Notes: generated by a model from the letters alone, not told the origin. A stretch of DNA of 64,000 nucleotides from Nereocystis luetkeana (GCA_031213475.1 JARUPZ010000011.1:3038001-3102000), one strand, 5' to 3'; positions 21,701 through 34,100 are shown, numbered from the stretch's first letter. Numbers and translations: made by a program.

Positions 21701-24700
21701 CATTTTTCGTTTGTGTTACCGCTGCGTACAGGCTGGGCCAGGCAAAGCCAGACCGTCACCTTTCGCTGTAAGACACCGCCCCCTCCCCCCCCCCCCCCCC
21801 CCCCCCCCCCATCGACACCCCCCCTAGAGCGCTGGCCCTCTTTTGCCAACACCCCGCGCGACCCCCCCCCCCCCCCCCCCTCCTCCCCACGTACGACGAC
21901 CCGTTGCCCTACAAGGTTTTGTACTACGACTGGGAGGGGCGCAAGCAGCGACCGTCTTTGGCCGCTGTGGTGATCTGCGGCGTTATCGTGGCGTGCGCAG
22001 CCATCTACGCGCTGGTGGTGGGGGTTGAGCAGATTATATTGGCCGCGGAAGGCGGAGATTCCTCGGGCAGCGAGCACGGGGTGCTGAACTGGTTGGACTT
22101 CCTTTACTTCCTCTCCTACGTCAAGGTGATGCGCGGGCTGCGAGAGAGGCCTGTCTCTTTGACGACGGGTACATATACTATTACTCACTATTACTCACTA
22201 TTACTCACTATTACTCACTATTACTCACTACTAGTCACTTGTTTTCGCGCGAACCGGGCTCGGGTGCAGACAGACGGCCAGGATCGTCTGGCGTTGCGCT
22301 CCGACCTTTGCGGAGAACGCCCTATTGAAACACCCCACTGGGGCAGCGGGTACAATTCTGGTGTAAAGAGGCGTTCTACGATAGGGGTATCACATTTGAG
22401 GAAAACGCTTCCTGAGCCACCACGGCGCCCTTACCGGGCTCTGGTTGAAGGACGGATGAGTGTGTAACTTTTGCTTGATGTTGATGGGGATAATGCGTAC
22501 GTAGAGGTAGGAGATGCGTGTACCTCAAGAGTCGTATTCATATCTTCGTCCCCGTTGAATTCCGCATTATACCTTAAGGGGGGAAATAGTAGCCTCAGAA
22601 ATATGGGGTGAGCCTCTATCGTAGAACGCCTCGTAAATGCGGTATGGCTTATGTTTGTTTTGTGAATTCATGTTAGTGCTGTTTGCACGCCCGTAGCGGT
22701 TGCACCCCGTCGGGGTTGTTACGCCCTCCGTCGGTTTTTTGTTGTCTCGTCTTTGTTTTTTCTGTGGGTTACGCTGTCGAACCAGAGTGCGCGGGGGTGG
22801 CGGTGTGGATGTTATATGGGGCCGTGACACAAACGCTGTCTCGTTGATTCCCAGCACTTTCTCTGTTCCAAGAGAAGACGCCTGCGGCGTTTGATCAGAT
22901 CGTCGTTGAGTGTAAAGAATAAACTAAATCTACGAGTTGAGCTGCAGAGTACAAGTGGCATTTTTTTTTTTGCTCATCCCATTTATTATCTTCGCACATC
23001 TTCTTCTCTCTCTCCTCCCAACTCGTAACTCAGATCCGGGGTCACATAGCAGGCTCTTCTACCCCCTTCCCGCTACGGTACGTGCCTTCATTTTTATCGC
23101 GAGAAGATTTCAGCCTTTTCTTCCCTCGTCGACTCGCATCGAATTGTGCCTACCCACGCTGCAAGGCGCTTTCAACAATTGAATCCCTTTGATTTTGATT
23201 TTTCCAAATAAAGTCAAATGTCCGACCCACCTGGGGCTCGAACCCAGGACTCAAACACGAGTAGAATTCGAGGTTAACCACTTGAACCACCGGGGCGACC
23301 GGCTAATGTTTCGATGAAAATGTCGGTCATTGGGCCCACGTCTCGCCTCACCCAAGCTCGCGCACCTCCGTCCTAAATGTGGCAGGTGGGCACGGGCATC
23401 CTTAAGTACATTCCGCAGGTGGTTCTCAACATAAGGAGGCGGAGCACGAAGGGCTGGACCATCTGGAATGTCATTCTGGACTTGACAGGGGGGCTCCTCA
23501 GCGTTGTGCAGGTGCCTTTTACTCATTAGCTTCGGTCGTGTGCTACCTGAGCCACCCCATCTGCCGAAAGCACCATACGCCGCAATGACTGTTTTTTGCT
23601 CCGAGCGGCCCCCAGTTGTCTGCTGCGGCCCCGAGAGTGAGGGTGAAGCTGCTTGCTGATGTAAAAGAAGGCGACCGCTTGCGCTTTTTAGGCTGCGTTG
23701 TTTCTCCAAAGTTAATCACTGTCGGAGTACTACGAGCTGCATCGTGCTTCGAGATGCCCTGTTAATACTGGCAACTACACTTCATAGGTAAGGTTGTATT
23801 TCATGCGTAAGGTTAATAATTCGTACTTAAGGTTGAACCGCTTGCGTCGTGTAAGCCGGCGGTACGATGATCGGCGCTCATGTCGACGTGCGCGGAGGGA
23901 GTTTGTAGTGTAGTGCTGCCTCCCCCCGCCCCGCCCCGCGCCGCTCAACCCCCCCTCGCCCCTGATGCCGGGGGGGGGATGAGATATCTCGTTTTTCTGG
24001 TAGTGCGTGGTTTGGTGCTGACGCTCGTTTGCTGGATGTTGCGCTCGTGTTTGTTGTGCGCATGCTTTGACACAACAGCTTGTTCTGGATTGCTGGAACG
24101 CTGGAGACTGGGGTGGCATCCGGGGGTATCCGGTGAAATTCGCGATCGGCTTCGTCAGCGTGTTCTTCGACATCATATTTTTGTTCCAGGTGATGCGTTT
24201 TTACTTGTTTTCGTGCTTCGTAACAGCCCTTCCGCCCGCGGCACTGCTTGCTCTCCATCTCGGCAGCAGTAAGTGTTCCATTCGGCTGGTGCACGATATT
24301 TTTCGTCGTCGTACAGTGCCGGCCCTCCAATAATGAGAAACCGGGTCTGGCCCAGGCTGGAGCTTGAGACTATGGGTGTGCTCTGGGTCGACACTAACGT
24401 TAGGTTAATCGCTCTGGCCACCCCGGGCAGGTTGGTGGTTGTGGTGTGGAGTACACACCGAGGTGGGTCGGTACCTCGGGTCTACACGGAACGGAGTGAC
24501 AGACCTTGGGTGTGACCTTGAACTTGTGTATATTGAGGCATTACTATCTAGGGGAAGGGGACCTCGCATCCTCACCACCCGCCTCTTTTTTTGAGACGTG
24601 CGACCGCGCGTCTGAAATACCAGAGCGTTCCGGGGGGCGCCTATTCGACTCCGTGGCCCTATCCCGCGGGAATCGAATACCCCGGGATTAAAACGGTTTT

Positions 24701-26122
24701 ATTTGTATGGGGTCTGGCCACCTCGGGCCGCCGTGGGACGGGATTTAGCTACCACAGGACTCAATGGGATATTTGGTACGGGGTATAGACACGACGGGAT
24801 TCGATGGAATTATTTGTGCGGGATCCGGCCACCGCGGTACTCCCCGGGACGGGATCCAGCCACGACGGGACTAAACGGGATTTATTTGGGGGGGGTATAT
24901 GGTTGTGTTTTACGCGCGGGCCATATTCAACATTCCTGACGTCGCCAGGAAATTCAGTACTTTATACCAGTTTTACGGCAGTACCATTAGTCTATTAACA
25001 GATTGGCAGCACGTTTTCTTTTTAAAAAAGGAAAAATTTACCCCTCGCACGGGAGATTTAACCCGGAACCTGACGCTTGCACTGACTCTGTCATACGTAG
25101 TCACTCCTTCTGCGGGAGGGTGGATTGCGTTTTGCGAGTTAGCGGGATTTTATGTTGCTCAGCTCAGGGGATTTGGGATATGTCGTGAATTGTGCGGAAC
25201 ATATTTGTGCTGGAACGGGATATTAGCATTTGCGCGGGACGCTTTTGTGCGGGAACGGGATTTACAATTTTCCGTGGCGCGCGAACAGAATATTAGAATT
25301 TGTACGGGACGCGTTTGTGCGGGAACGGGATATATCACATTTATCACGGTACCACGGGATAATCCCGAATCCCACCCAAACCCTCCCGCGGGAAAAATCT
25401 CGACAAATGTCCTGTAAAATGCAAGGGTGCCGAGTAGTATCCCACGTCCCCACCATGCTGAGTTTCTTGTTGTCTCTCTCTCAAGGCATGCCTTATTGTG
25501 AGAGGGCCGGTAATGTAACACCTTCACTGTGGTGATGCTAACGCGTCCCCCCCCCCCCCCCCCCCCCGTCGTGTCACTTCTTGTTTGTTTTCGCGACGGG
25601 AATACAGGTGATCGGCCGCCGCGCCCGCTCGAAAAGTACTTCTCGAGAGTGCTCGCCTCTTCCTTTGTTATCTTGCTTTCTCGTGCCGCTGTTGCTGTGC
25701 TGCCACCCTCGTGCCTCTCGTTGCAAATCCAGACAACCTACGTTTATACGATGGCCGACGATGTTGCTGCTGTAGCACCAAGCATTATATTTGTTTTTCA
25801 TTTAGTTTAGCCCGCTTGTTGCACGCCTCGCCGCAACGCTGCCGTCTCGTTGCCCCGCCGCATGGTGCGCTTATCGCGCTCTCGACTCCGCCTGTCCCGC
25901 CGGCATGCGCTGCTTGTATGTACGGTTCCGCTCCATCGTCGATGCCGCATCGCGCAGCACTACGTTTTGTATCCCCAGCCAAAAGCTAGAGACGGGTTTC
26001 CAGCGAACCAGGCGGCGTTTGCCCCGCTGCTGACGGATGGGCACGGACAGGAAGGAGCCACTGCTAGTGGTGATAGTTGGTGGATAGGGCAAGGCGAAGA
26101 CGGGTCTGCACGAGAGGACTAA
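15795..26122 (+). CDS. Cystinosin-type lysosomal/vacuolar cystine transporter, 7 exons
   Basis: Exons: 15795-16054, 19986-20107, 21053-21186, 21916-22125, 23386-23511, 24079-24189, 25958-26122. All joins are GT-AG and in phase; 1,128 nt, 375 residues (human cystinosin 367). Cystinosin is a proton-coupled exporter of cystine from lysosomes or vacuoles with seven membrane spans and two PQ loops. Seen here: PQ loop 1 (SWSVSFYPQVLLNFRRK, residues about 87-103), LNDAVFALHA around D155, PQ loop 2 (KYIPQVVLNIRRRSTKGW, about 249-266), NVILDLTGG with D273, and a C-terminal HYVLYPQ. By family knowledge the two Asp residues match positions important for proton coupling. The N terminus adds a hydrophobic segment (AAIVLMGLLTIGSVLG) instead of a long lumenal domain. 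The cytosolic tail has no obvious GYxx-phi sorting signal. Introns carry many repeats; intron 1 is 3.9 kb. Confidence 0.93.
16523..16611. mobile_element. Hairpin MITE-like element, copy 2 (cystinosin intron 1)
   Basis: Arms CCCTTTTAGGACTGCAGTCC and (reverse complement of the right end) CCCTTTTACTGCTGCAGTCC, continuing into a shared GGACAAA. The loop contains TTCTAAGTAG, the complement of the CTACTTAGAA seen in copies 1 and 3. Confidence 0.9.
16930..18345. repeat. Four-copy repeat cluster in cystinosin intron 1 (+,+,-,-)
   Basis: Two direct copies (about 16930-17110 and 17885-18030) and two inverted copies (about 18040-18155 and 18240-18340) share GGGACGGGACAGGATTG, TGTGGAGAGGTA, TATGTTGATTGACCTCC and CTTGCTACA. 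The arrangement is palindromic, so a transcript could fold back on itself. The open frame 18040-18282 comes from this structure. Confidence 0.8.
17124..17226. mobile_element. Hairpin MITE-like element, copy 3 (cystinosin intron 1)
   Basis: Most complete copy. Left arm TTAACCCTTTTCGGACTGCA; right arm, reverse-complemented, TTAACCCTTCAGGACTGTAG; both continue CAGTCCCGTTTGGGGGACAAAC-like. Loop CTACTTAGAATTTGACTACG. The outer TTAACCC may include a target duplication. Confidence 0.92.
19705..19915 (-). mobile_element. Diverged, headless SINE copy (cystinosin intron 1)
   Basis: Minus-strand order of landmarks matches the full SINE at 22962-23300: GACGAGGGAAGAA, CGCGAAGAAAAATGCAAAGC, G-rich stretch, GCCTGCTACGTATGTGACGC, then GGAGGGAGAGAGAAAAGAAG. 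The tRNA-like head is absent. The right edge lies about 70 bases upstream of exon 2. Confidence 0.75.
20555..20865 (+). repeat. GATGATCTGTA-type dispersed repeat, copy 1 (cystinosin intron 2)
   Basis: Contains CTGCCGTCGTGAGAGGTAGT, CATGCAGCTTATATAGCTCC and CACCCGGCA, followed by an internal tandem array of about 14-bp units (GATGATCTGTA with variants, 20774-20845). The reverse complement of 59630-60015 carries the same blocks in the same order. Confidence 0.75.
22173..22240. repeat. (ACTATTACTC)n minisatellite (cystinosin intron 4)
   Basis: Six near-perfect 10-bp units, the last changed to ACTACTAGTC. It starts about 50 bases after the donor of exon 4. Confidence 0.95.
22962..23300 (-). mobile_element. 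Full-length tRNA-derived SINE (cystinosin intron 4)
   Basis: On the minus strand the element starts GGTCGCCCCGGTGGTTCAAG. A polymerase III A-box-like TGGTTCAAGTGG and a B-box-like GGGTTCGAGCCC follow at tRNA-like spacing within about 80 nt. The body is about 240 nt (CGACGAGGGAAGAAAAGGCT, CATAGCAGG region, GAGAGAGAAGAAGATG) and it ends in A11 (22963-22973). No conserved cloverleaf, so it is a SINE head and not a tRNA gene. It ends 85 bases before exon 5. It shares head and body with 42291-42601. Confidence 0.9.
24478..24580 (+). repeat. Dispersed ~100-bp repeat, copy 2 (cystinosin intron 6)
   Basis: Aligns with 6771-6885 through CGGAACGGAGTGACAGACCT, TTGAACTTGTGTAT, GAGGCATTACTATCTAGGG and AAGGGGACCT. 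Same orientation as the other copy. Confidence 0.7.
24690..25400. repeat. Degenerate GGGACGGGAT-type repeat region (cystinosin intron 6)
   Basis: Irregular 30-60 bp units recur, with cores such as GGGACGGGATCCAGCCACGA in the first half and TTTGTGCGGGAACGGGATAT in the second. Heavily mutated, with frequent GGGA motifs; no open frame of interest. Confidence 0.7.
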
Positions 26123-26999
26123 AGCCTGCAGAGGTTGTAGTTGAAGGATTCAACCTGCAGAGGTTGTATTTCCAAAGACTACAAAGACGCCTCGAAAGTC
26201 TGCGAGTTCGATTTGATTTCCACCTCGAAACTCGTGTTCTCGGGGAGTTTTGTAAAAATACAAAAAAAACTAACTGCATGGGCTGCAGTAGAATTATATT
26301 GTACAGCAGCGCTATACATGGATAGGTGTCTATATAGACCTCCGTTGACGGGATGTGAAGTGCTTGCTGTGAGGCCAATCCGAACCGCGCTTTGCAACAT
26401 GCAAGGACAGCGTCGAAACATGGAGCAGGGCGGGGCGGTGTGATGCCACAGCAGGGGTAGTAGTAGCAACATTAGCATTTGCAGAAAATGTTCGGGAGGC
26501 ACGAAGAGTCCCCCGTTTTCTCTGATTGGCCCCATGTGTTATAGATTAACAAGGCGGAGATGGTACGATACCTGGCACCAGGTACCTGGTATGATAGATG
26601 AACCCAGAGATACATATGTTGTTTTTTTCCCTGAAAGAGGCCGCCGGGGTGTCTGTTTGTTTCGTGGTTGGTGCTGCAATATTTTAGTAGTAATAGTCGT
26701 ATACCTGGTATACCATAGCTGCGGTGGAAGAATGTGGGCCTTCATTGAAGCTACCTTTCTGGGGTAGTGGCGCCTCTCTACCAAAAGCTTGCAGGACTTT
26801 ATACACAGCAGCAGTCCGTGATCTGAGTCATTTAGTTTCAGGAAGCGCATACGTACGGGGAATCATAAAAAACCTAATTGAAGCTGGTGCGCGACAATTG
26901 CTATATACTTTGTATCATACGAAGTTACTTTTTTTTTCCCCTTCTTTTTTCCTTTCCATGAGTTAGGCTGGAAAGTTGAAGTGATGATTAAATAAAAAT

Positions 27000-27715
27000 A
27001 AAAATGTATGTATTTCCTTTTCCCCCCTTGTCTCTCCCTCATAGGCGTTACTGAGATCCGGAGTCATATCTTTCGACGTTAGTCGACGAGGGAATAACGT
27101 GCTGAAGTGTGCGCGCGATAACAAAGCAAGGCACGAACCGTAGTGGGGGGGGAGGAAGAGAGTTTGCTACTACTCAGTATGTGGCCCCGGGTCTGAGTTA
27201 TTACGGCTTGAACGGCGGGAGAAAAGAAGGGCGAAAATAATACATGGGATAGAAAAAGAGGAGGAGGTATTCCCTACCCCCTCACAACGGTTCGCGCCTT
27301 ACATCAACGAAGAACGCAACGATCATCATTATCCTCAGCACCAGAAGGCCTGGTACGACCCGTGCCGAGTCGCCGAAGGGAACGCCCGCCGGCAGTTTCC
27401 GACGTCCTGTGCGCCCAGACGGCTGACGCCGCGGCGGCGGGCGGGCGGGCGACCGCGCCGCCGCAGAGGACCTGTACGTGCGCGTTGCAAAACCCGAGAA
27501 GGCGAGAAGGGTTGAGCGCTTTCTTCCCCCGTCGCCCCCCGTCTAAGCGTGCTTATGTGCTTGCCCATGCTACAGCAGTAGGCAAAATCTCGGCAGCTGG
27601 TGTCTTTCGAAGAGTAAAAAAAGTCCATTTCATACGGAGAATCGAAACCTCGACATCAACACTGTTGCAGTATTCGAGATGAACCACTGCTATTATAATA
27701 GACCATCGGTGCGAC
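27000..27715. mobile_element. Nested, diverged SINE remnants
   Basis: 27078-27255 carries the SINE body in plus orientation (GTCGACGAGGGAATAA, GGCACGAACCGTAG, GTGGCCCCGGGTCTGAGTTA, ending GGGATAGAAAAAGA). 27028-27070 is a short inverted piece (TCTCCCTCATAGG, GAGATCCGGAGTCATATC). 27640-27715 on the minus strand resembles the tRNA-like head (GGTCGCACCGATGGT, GAGGTTTCGATTCTCC). The pieces look like several insertions, later rearranged. Confidence 0.6.
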
Positions 27716-27751
27716 CGGTCAGTATCGGATTGGTTCCATTATTACTGTAAA

Positions 27752-27763
27752 TACTACTACTAG

Positions 27764-27795
<32 letters not shown>

Positions 27796-27796
27796 T

Positions 27797-27867
<71 letters not shown>

Positions 27868-27868
27868 T

Positions 27869-27948
<80 letters not shown>

Positions 27949-27952
27949 TTAA

Positions 27953-28022
<70 letters not shown>

Positions 28023-28024
28023 GC
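27752..28024. repeat. (ACT)n microsatellite, ~270 bp
   Basis: Almost uninterrupted ACT trinucleotides with a few ATT variants. It produces artefactual poly-Ser frames on the minus strand. Confidence 0.98.
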
Positions 28025-28756
28025 TGATACTAAAATCGCACGTCAATTGAAAGCGTGATGACTATTAATTCTATTAATACCTATCATGCTGGTAGCTGCT
28101 GAAGGGGAGTGTTTTCTCATGTATGTATGTGCTGTCGATGTCCTTCGCGACATGAGCGTCCATCGTTTCGAGAAAACGTTTACTTTGCATTAAGTGAAGC
28201 CTGGTGGTGAATGATTTCGACCCGTCCTGGACTGTACCACCCGCGGTTGGGGGCACATTACTCGGAATTAGACTTGAAATACATATTTCTGTACAGTGCA
28301 GCAGTAATATAAGAGTGAGTATTCTCTGTAAAAGGTCAAGACAAGAATCGGAGGCATTCAACAATATCGGCAGGAATTGCTGCTGCAGAGCTGTGTGCTG
28401 TGCTGCCAGAATGTGTCCCACAATCTGAAAACAAAATGCCCAGAAGCTCGTGCTACCAAATAATGTCATGATCATACTGAGGCTATGGGATTGACTAAAT
28501 AGGGTTCGGTCATTCCCACTGTTGTTGCAGAAATGAGGTGGCGGGAGACTTTTCTTCTTGGTTTTCCAAGAAAAAAAACATCTTGGTACGAGAGTAGAGT
28601 GTCTCGCTCGTAATGTTTCTGTTTGTGTGTGTCACTGCTGTGCCTCTGTGTCATCGTGAGTGATTCAACATTGTTCTCGGCCACGTTTGTCCAACGCGCT
28701 CAACGCACACACGGCACCAATGCCAGTCCCGGCGGGCTCTGTGCACGGTACAGCAG

Positions 28757-28771
28757 CAGTAGTATTAGTAT

Positions 28772-28821
<50 letters not shown>

Positions 28822-29106
28822 CAGTAGTATTAATAGTAGTAGTAGTAGTAGTAGTAAGTAGTAGTAGTAGTAGTGGTAGAGTATTAATAGTAGTAAGTAG
28901 TAGTAGTAGTAGTAGTAGTAGTAATAGTAGTAGTAGCAGTAGTAGTAGCAGTAGTAGTAGCAGTAGTAGTAGTAGTAGTAAACTGTAGTAGTAGTATAGT
29001 AGTATTAATAGTAGTAGTATCAATAGTAGTAGTATTAATAGTAGTAGTAGTAGTAGTAGTAGTAGTAGAATTAGTAGTAGTAGAATTAGTAGTAGTAGTA
29101 GTAGTG

Positions 29107-29202
<96 letters not shown>

Positions 29203-29222
29203 ATAATAGTAGTAGTAGTGGT
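28757..29222. repeat. (AGT)n microsatellite, ~465 bp
   Basis: AGT trinucleotides with interspersed AAT, CAGTAG and GGTAGT variants. It is the reverse complement of the array at 27752-28024 and lies about 730 bp from it. It yields artefactual poly-Leu, poly-Thr, poly-Tyr and poly-Ser frames. Confidence 0.98.
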
Positions 29223-31157
29223 GGCACCTGTCTCGGTTTTGTTTTTTGAGTTCCACCCAACGAAACCCAACTCTACGAGTATTCGTATGCAGAATGCGCA
29301 CCCCACAAAATACGTCAGAAAAAATCATGTTGCGGAACTGCTTATTGGGGATCACGGTGCCGACTGATCTCTCTCGTCACTCTCACCAACCCCAACTACT
29401 GCAACGCCACAAAAAAATGTCAGGCAAACTGACAACATGTTACAGCGCTCGAATACATTTTTTTTAGGGACGGAACAATTCACAATATCAGGCAGGAAAA
29501 AAAAAGCCGCCGCACACACAAGAGGGACCAGCTTGGCAAGCGTCGTTTGCCGTTTGTGTGTCTTCCTACATACACCCCACAACCTTTGGAATCGATACTA
29601 ACGTCGTGCGTGGAAAACGACTCGAATCGCGGCAGGTGGAAAACGACCAGCAGTTGACACACTAGCGGCAGCAGCCCGAGGGTTTTTCGTGACCTCCAAG
29701 TTTCGTGACCAAAGGCACTGCCCGCTGATGATAATGTTTTTTTGTCCCTCGGCGAGTGGGAGAAATATGTGTCGTGGCAATTCAACGCTCTGGTTGGCGA
29801 TATGCAACTATATATATTTTCCCGAAGCAGAAGGCGTCGCCCCGATGCATAATAATTTGTCGTACGTAGTCGGGAGCGGATGGATGGATGGATCGCCACC
29901 AACTAATCTTGACCAACAAAATATTTTAGACCTTGGCAAGAGCGCATCATGAATGCCACAGGTCAGGGTAGTAGCCGTTTGAGCAGTAGGGTACACCGCA
30001 AAGAGAGCTGAATTCGCACAGGGATGCGGTCGTGTACCAGGACTCATTTTCTGGACAACGAACGGTAAAAGGGGTGCTATAGTCGGACATTATATTGGAA
30101 GGTTCTCTCTCTCGACCACCCCTTTCGGACAACAATGTTCGGCAACCTTTCCGTTGAGGAAGAATGGAGCGATGAAAAAGGATCGCACAGCTGCGCGAAG
30201 TCAAAACGCTCTCGACGGTACTCGCTGAGCAAAAATAAGCCAGTACGAAAGCTCTCCGATAAGATTTCTCTCAACAAAGGCAGCGTGACGTGCAGTTCAA
30301 ATTTAATATTCTTTATTAGACATGAAACGCCACTTTCGTCACCGGCTGGTAGACACGTGGAACATCATACACTCGATAAAAATACCACGCCAAAATCGCC
30401 AAAATCGTTTCGTTTTTGATCCTGGCCACTCTCTTCTCCGGTCCTAAATATACCTACCGCAAACTGACTCGAAAAAGGGGATGATTGCCCAAATAATTGA
30501 GGTTCGCTGTTCTACCTATAATAACTGAACAATCATTGCTCTCGCCCCTCCCCTCTACGCCCAAATCCCGTCAAAACCCAAACCATCGTAATTACCGCCC
30601 CCCCCCCCTTCCCAACTCTGTCCAAAACTTATAGCCACATGGGGCGAGCTGCCTACCACCTCCGTTGACAGCCCCCCTTCCCTCCCCGATGCTTGACCGA
30701 CCTATACAAACACGTCGTCGGACAGGGGCAAGGCGCATGTATCCCCATCGAACCATCGCGCCTCCTGACGGGAGTTCCCTAGCTCGGAACTCCAGTCCCT
30801 CCCCGCCCGCGACTACCACAAGAACCATAATGCAAGGCAGTACCAAAAACGGCTCGCGGACCAAAAGAGCAACGTTCTATCCATCTAACGTTCCACCATG
30901 AACGCGCCACCATACACACTGCCGTCTCAACAAAACTGATGGGACAACGTCGAGGGTTTACCCTCCTTGAATCTCCAACATACTCTCACGCCACCGGAGC
31001 CCCTCCCCCCCCCCCGTCCCGTTGGTGCGCCCGAAAGACGTTAGTTACAACATCGCCAAACCCGCCCCCCACCAGATATTAGTCTCGCCTTCCCACAGGT
31101 GTTTGTTCCCCCCCAAGTCTTGGAGAGTTTTTTTCTGAACACTGTGGAAAGCTTTTC

Positions 31158-34100
31158 CTAGTAGGCGGCGCAGCTGCCATCGCTGACGAAAGACAGGGCG
31201 CGGGTGGCGCGCGCCAGCGCATCAGTGGTGGGCTTGGACATGGAGCGAGGGCGGCTACCGCCAACCCCGACGCTACAAAATTCCATGCCCAGGGCGCTCG
31301 CGTTGGCGCAAGACAGAGAGCGGCCGCGGTCCGTCCTAGTGTCATGCGTGATGACCACCGAGAAAGGCTCGTCGTCCGTGCCGTCCAATTTCGCGGCGAA
31401 AGAGCCGGAGCGCATGTTGTTGGCATTACCGACGGTCATGGGGGCGTCGGCACCAGCCGCGGAGTCACGGCTGGCGCGGTCCTGGTACCACGCCACCGTC
31501 TTGCGGATACCGTCAGCGAATGGCACGCTTGGGTCATACCCCAGCATCTCGCGGGCCTTGGTGACGTTAGCGCAGGTGCGGGGGACGTCCCCCGGCTGCT
31601 CGGGACAGATGCGGATCTTCGCCGGAGTCCCGACCGATTCCTCCACCAGCTTGATGAAGGACGAAAGGCTGACTGGGCTGCCGTTGCCGAGGTTGTAAAT
31701 CTGGTACCCGGCGGGGCGGTCAAGCGAGCGGATGACACCGTCGACGATGTCCGAGATGTACGTGTAGTCGCGCGAGGTAGAGCCGTCGCCGAACTGCATA
31801 ATCTCCTGACCCCTGCACACCAGGTCGATAAACTGCGGTGCGGCGTGCGAAGGGGCGGAAAGGAAAACGGTACGACTACGTGAGAAAAAAAAACTGCAGC
31901 GTTCTTTTTTCACACTCGAACGCCAAACCTGTGGATAAAGTCGTTGCCGGCACACCATTACACTATTCCACAAGTGAGTGGAACAAAAAACACGGGCAGA
32001 ACTTTTTTTCAACCGGTACGTCGATACTTTCAGCATTCAACAGTTAAACTACACACAATACAACCGGCATCACACCCGTCCCGATTCCCTCGTCAGCAAC
32101 ATCACCCACATCTAAATACAAATAACCCCGGATCCCAAAACACCCCCTTGTTGCGTTGTTTCGCAACAAAATACGAAAGTGTCCTCTCTTCTTTTTGATG
32201 ATGGTCAGTCACCTTGTACGGGGCCATGTCGGGGCGTCCGCGGGGACCGTACACCGTGAAGAACCGAAGGCCCGCAACGTTGAGGCCGTAAAGGTGGCTG
32301 TACGTGTGCGCCATCAACTCGCAGCTCTTCTTTGTCGCCGCGTAGGGTGACACCGGGAAGTCAACCACATCGGTCTCACTAAAGACCTGGAGATGCGACA
32401 CATAGAGGTGGGGTGAGGGCAACAAAATAAGCAGGTGGACAGAAGAGGGATGGATAAGCTCCAGTCCTGCATTCCCAAAAACTATTTGGGCCCCTCCCAA
32501 AACAAGGTGCATGTCCGGTGGAAGCATATGGGCGACAGGCGACAGGAGGATGGTCACTTTCGACTCCCGAATTCCCCCCCTGAAAAAAAGAATCGACCCC
32601 CCTCCCGCAGAAAAAAAGGAAAAATCATCAATAAATTCAGCTTTAGAGTACTTACAGTTAGTGTTTAATAATAGATGGCCCGCTACGGATGATATATGGT
32701 CAGTACTAACACCAACTACGTTTAACGCTGGGTCAAGTCGCCAAGTCGTCAACGAAAAAAACACGACGTATTATAATCAGGTACGAATAGAACGGTTGAA
32801 TGTAACAGACGCAGCAGCAACAGCTAGAAATACTGGCACCTGTTTGATTTCTTGCAAGTCATTGACAAGAACATCGGGCCACAGAAACAATATATACGAA
32901 AAATACTACACACAGGTGGCGCGCGCGTTCACGCCTTTTTGCAGTCGATATCTTCTCGACTAACCTCGTTTTGACTTCCGCCGTAAACACTGGAGCTGCT
33001 CGCGAACACGAAGGACTTCACGGCGTGAAGGCGAGCAAGCTCTAGAAGGCGCGTCGTCGCCTCCACGTTGGAGTGCACGTACACGAAAGGGTCCTCGATC
33101 GACGGCCGGACACCCGCACGAGCCGCCATGTGCACGACCCACTCGATGCCCTCGTTCTCGAAGATGCGGGAAATGAAGGGGGCGTCGCACAGGTCGCCCT
33201 CGAAGAAGCGGACCCTGTTGGCGCCGTACTTGTCGAAGAGCATGGCGATGTTCGACCTCTTCGTGCGGACATCGTAGTAGTCGTTCACCTGCACGACGGT
33301 GAGGTAGTCAGGGGGGAAAAAACAGCATGTTCGATAGTGGGTGGGGGGGGGGGGGTGAGAAACAGTAGCGGGTATATATTTTTCTCCAACCGAGACACGT
33401 TTTTGGTACGGGCCTGTTTAGTGACCACAGACAGGATTTCAGGGAAATGAGCTGATGAGAGTATCATCATCAAAAACAGCCGTTTCATGATTGTCACTCG
33501 CTTGGGTACTTGTACGCATAAGAAAAGCAGTCGCGACTCATACACGAACACGGGTTGGTTTGAGCGCGGCTGAGGGCAACACACTTCAATACCCCGGCAC
33601 AGGGACAAGACACCAGGCAACATTCAATCAGACCAACAATTTACTGCTGCATTTTTGTTGTACCAGCGTGTCCTATTAATATACCAGGCACGTATTTACA
33701 CATGTCTATTTTAATCCACCAATAGAAAAGTTCCCGCCCTCCCAGACACCACCGGCAATACAGAAACATTCCAGATTTTAGCCACACGCCATGTGGCACG
33801 CGATCCATTCCTCAACCATGGCAACCTCCGCAAATTTCACCGCCAATACTGACGGGCCGTCAAATGTCACAACCAATGTCACACTAAATTGTACCAGGTA
33901 CCAGGTATGCAAAAAAACATACCTGGTATTATAGTAGAGACACCAAAAGCGCAAGTGTGTAACCAGCACAGAACCAGTACGTACCAGGTATTTTATTTCG
34001 TGGTGACGCGCGTAATCATTGCAAATTTGATTTAGCGACAAAACACGACCGTTCGTTCGTGTGTGTTGTTTTCGCAAATAAAATTATTTGACAGTCTCCC

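Larger units (their letters stand above)
26123..31157. other. Gene-poor spacer with microsatellites and SINE remnants
   Basis: Downstream of the cystinosin-type gene a short duplicated motif, CCTGCAGAGGTTGTA, occurs at about 26128 and 26153. No conserved coding sequence is recognised. An open frame at 30135-30419 (begins MFGNLSVEEEWSDEK, then Ser/Lys-rich) could be an isolated exon but has no support. Minus-strand sequence at 28074-28475 is open but unrecognised. Two long trinucleotide arrays and SINE pieces are listed separately. Confidence 0.5.

Noticed and set aside
23222..23300. tRNA gene on the minus strand
   Set aside because: A and B boxes are present but the cloverleaf stems do not pair well, and the same head recurs at 42601 followed by the same body, so it is a SINE head.
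27693..29355. Poly-Ser, poly-Leu, poly-Thr and poly-Tyr open frames
   Set aside because: Translations of ACT/AGT microsatellites in every frame.
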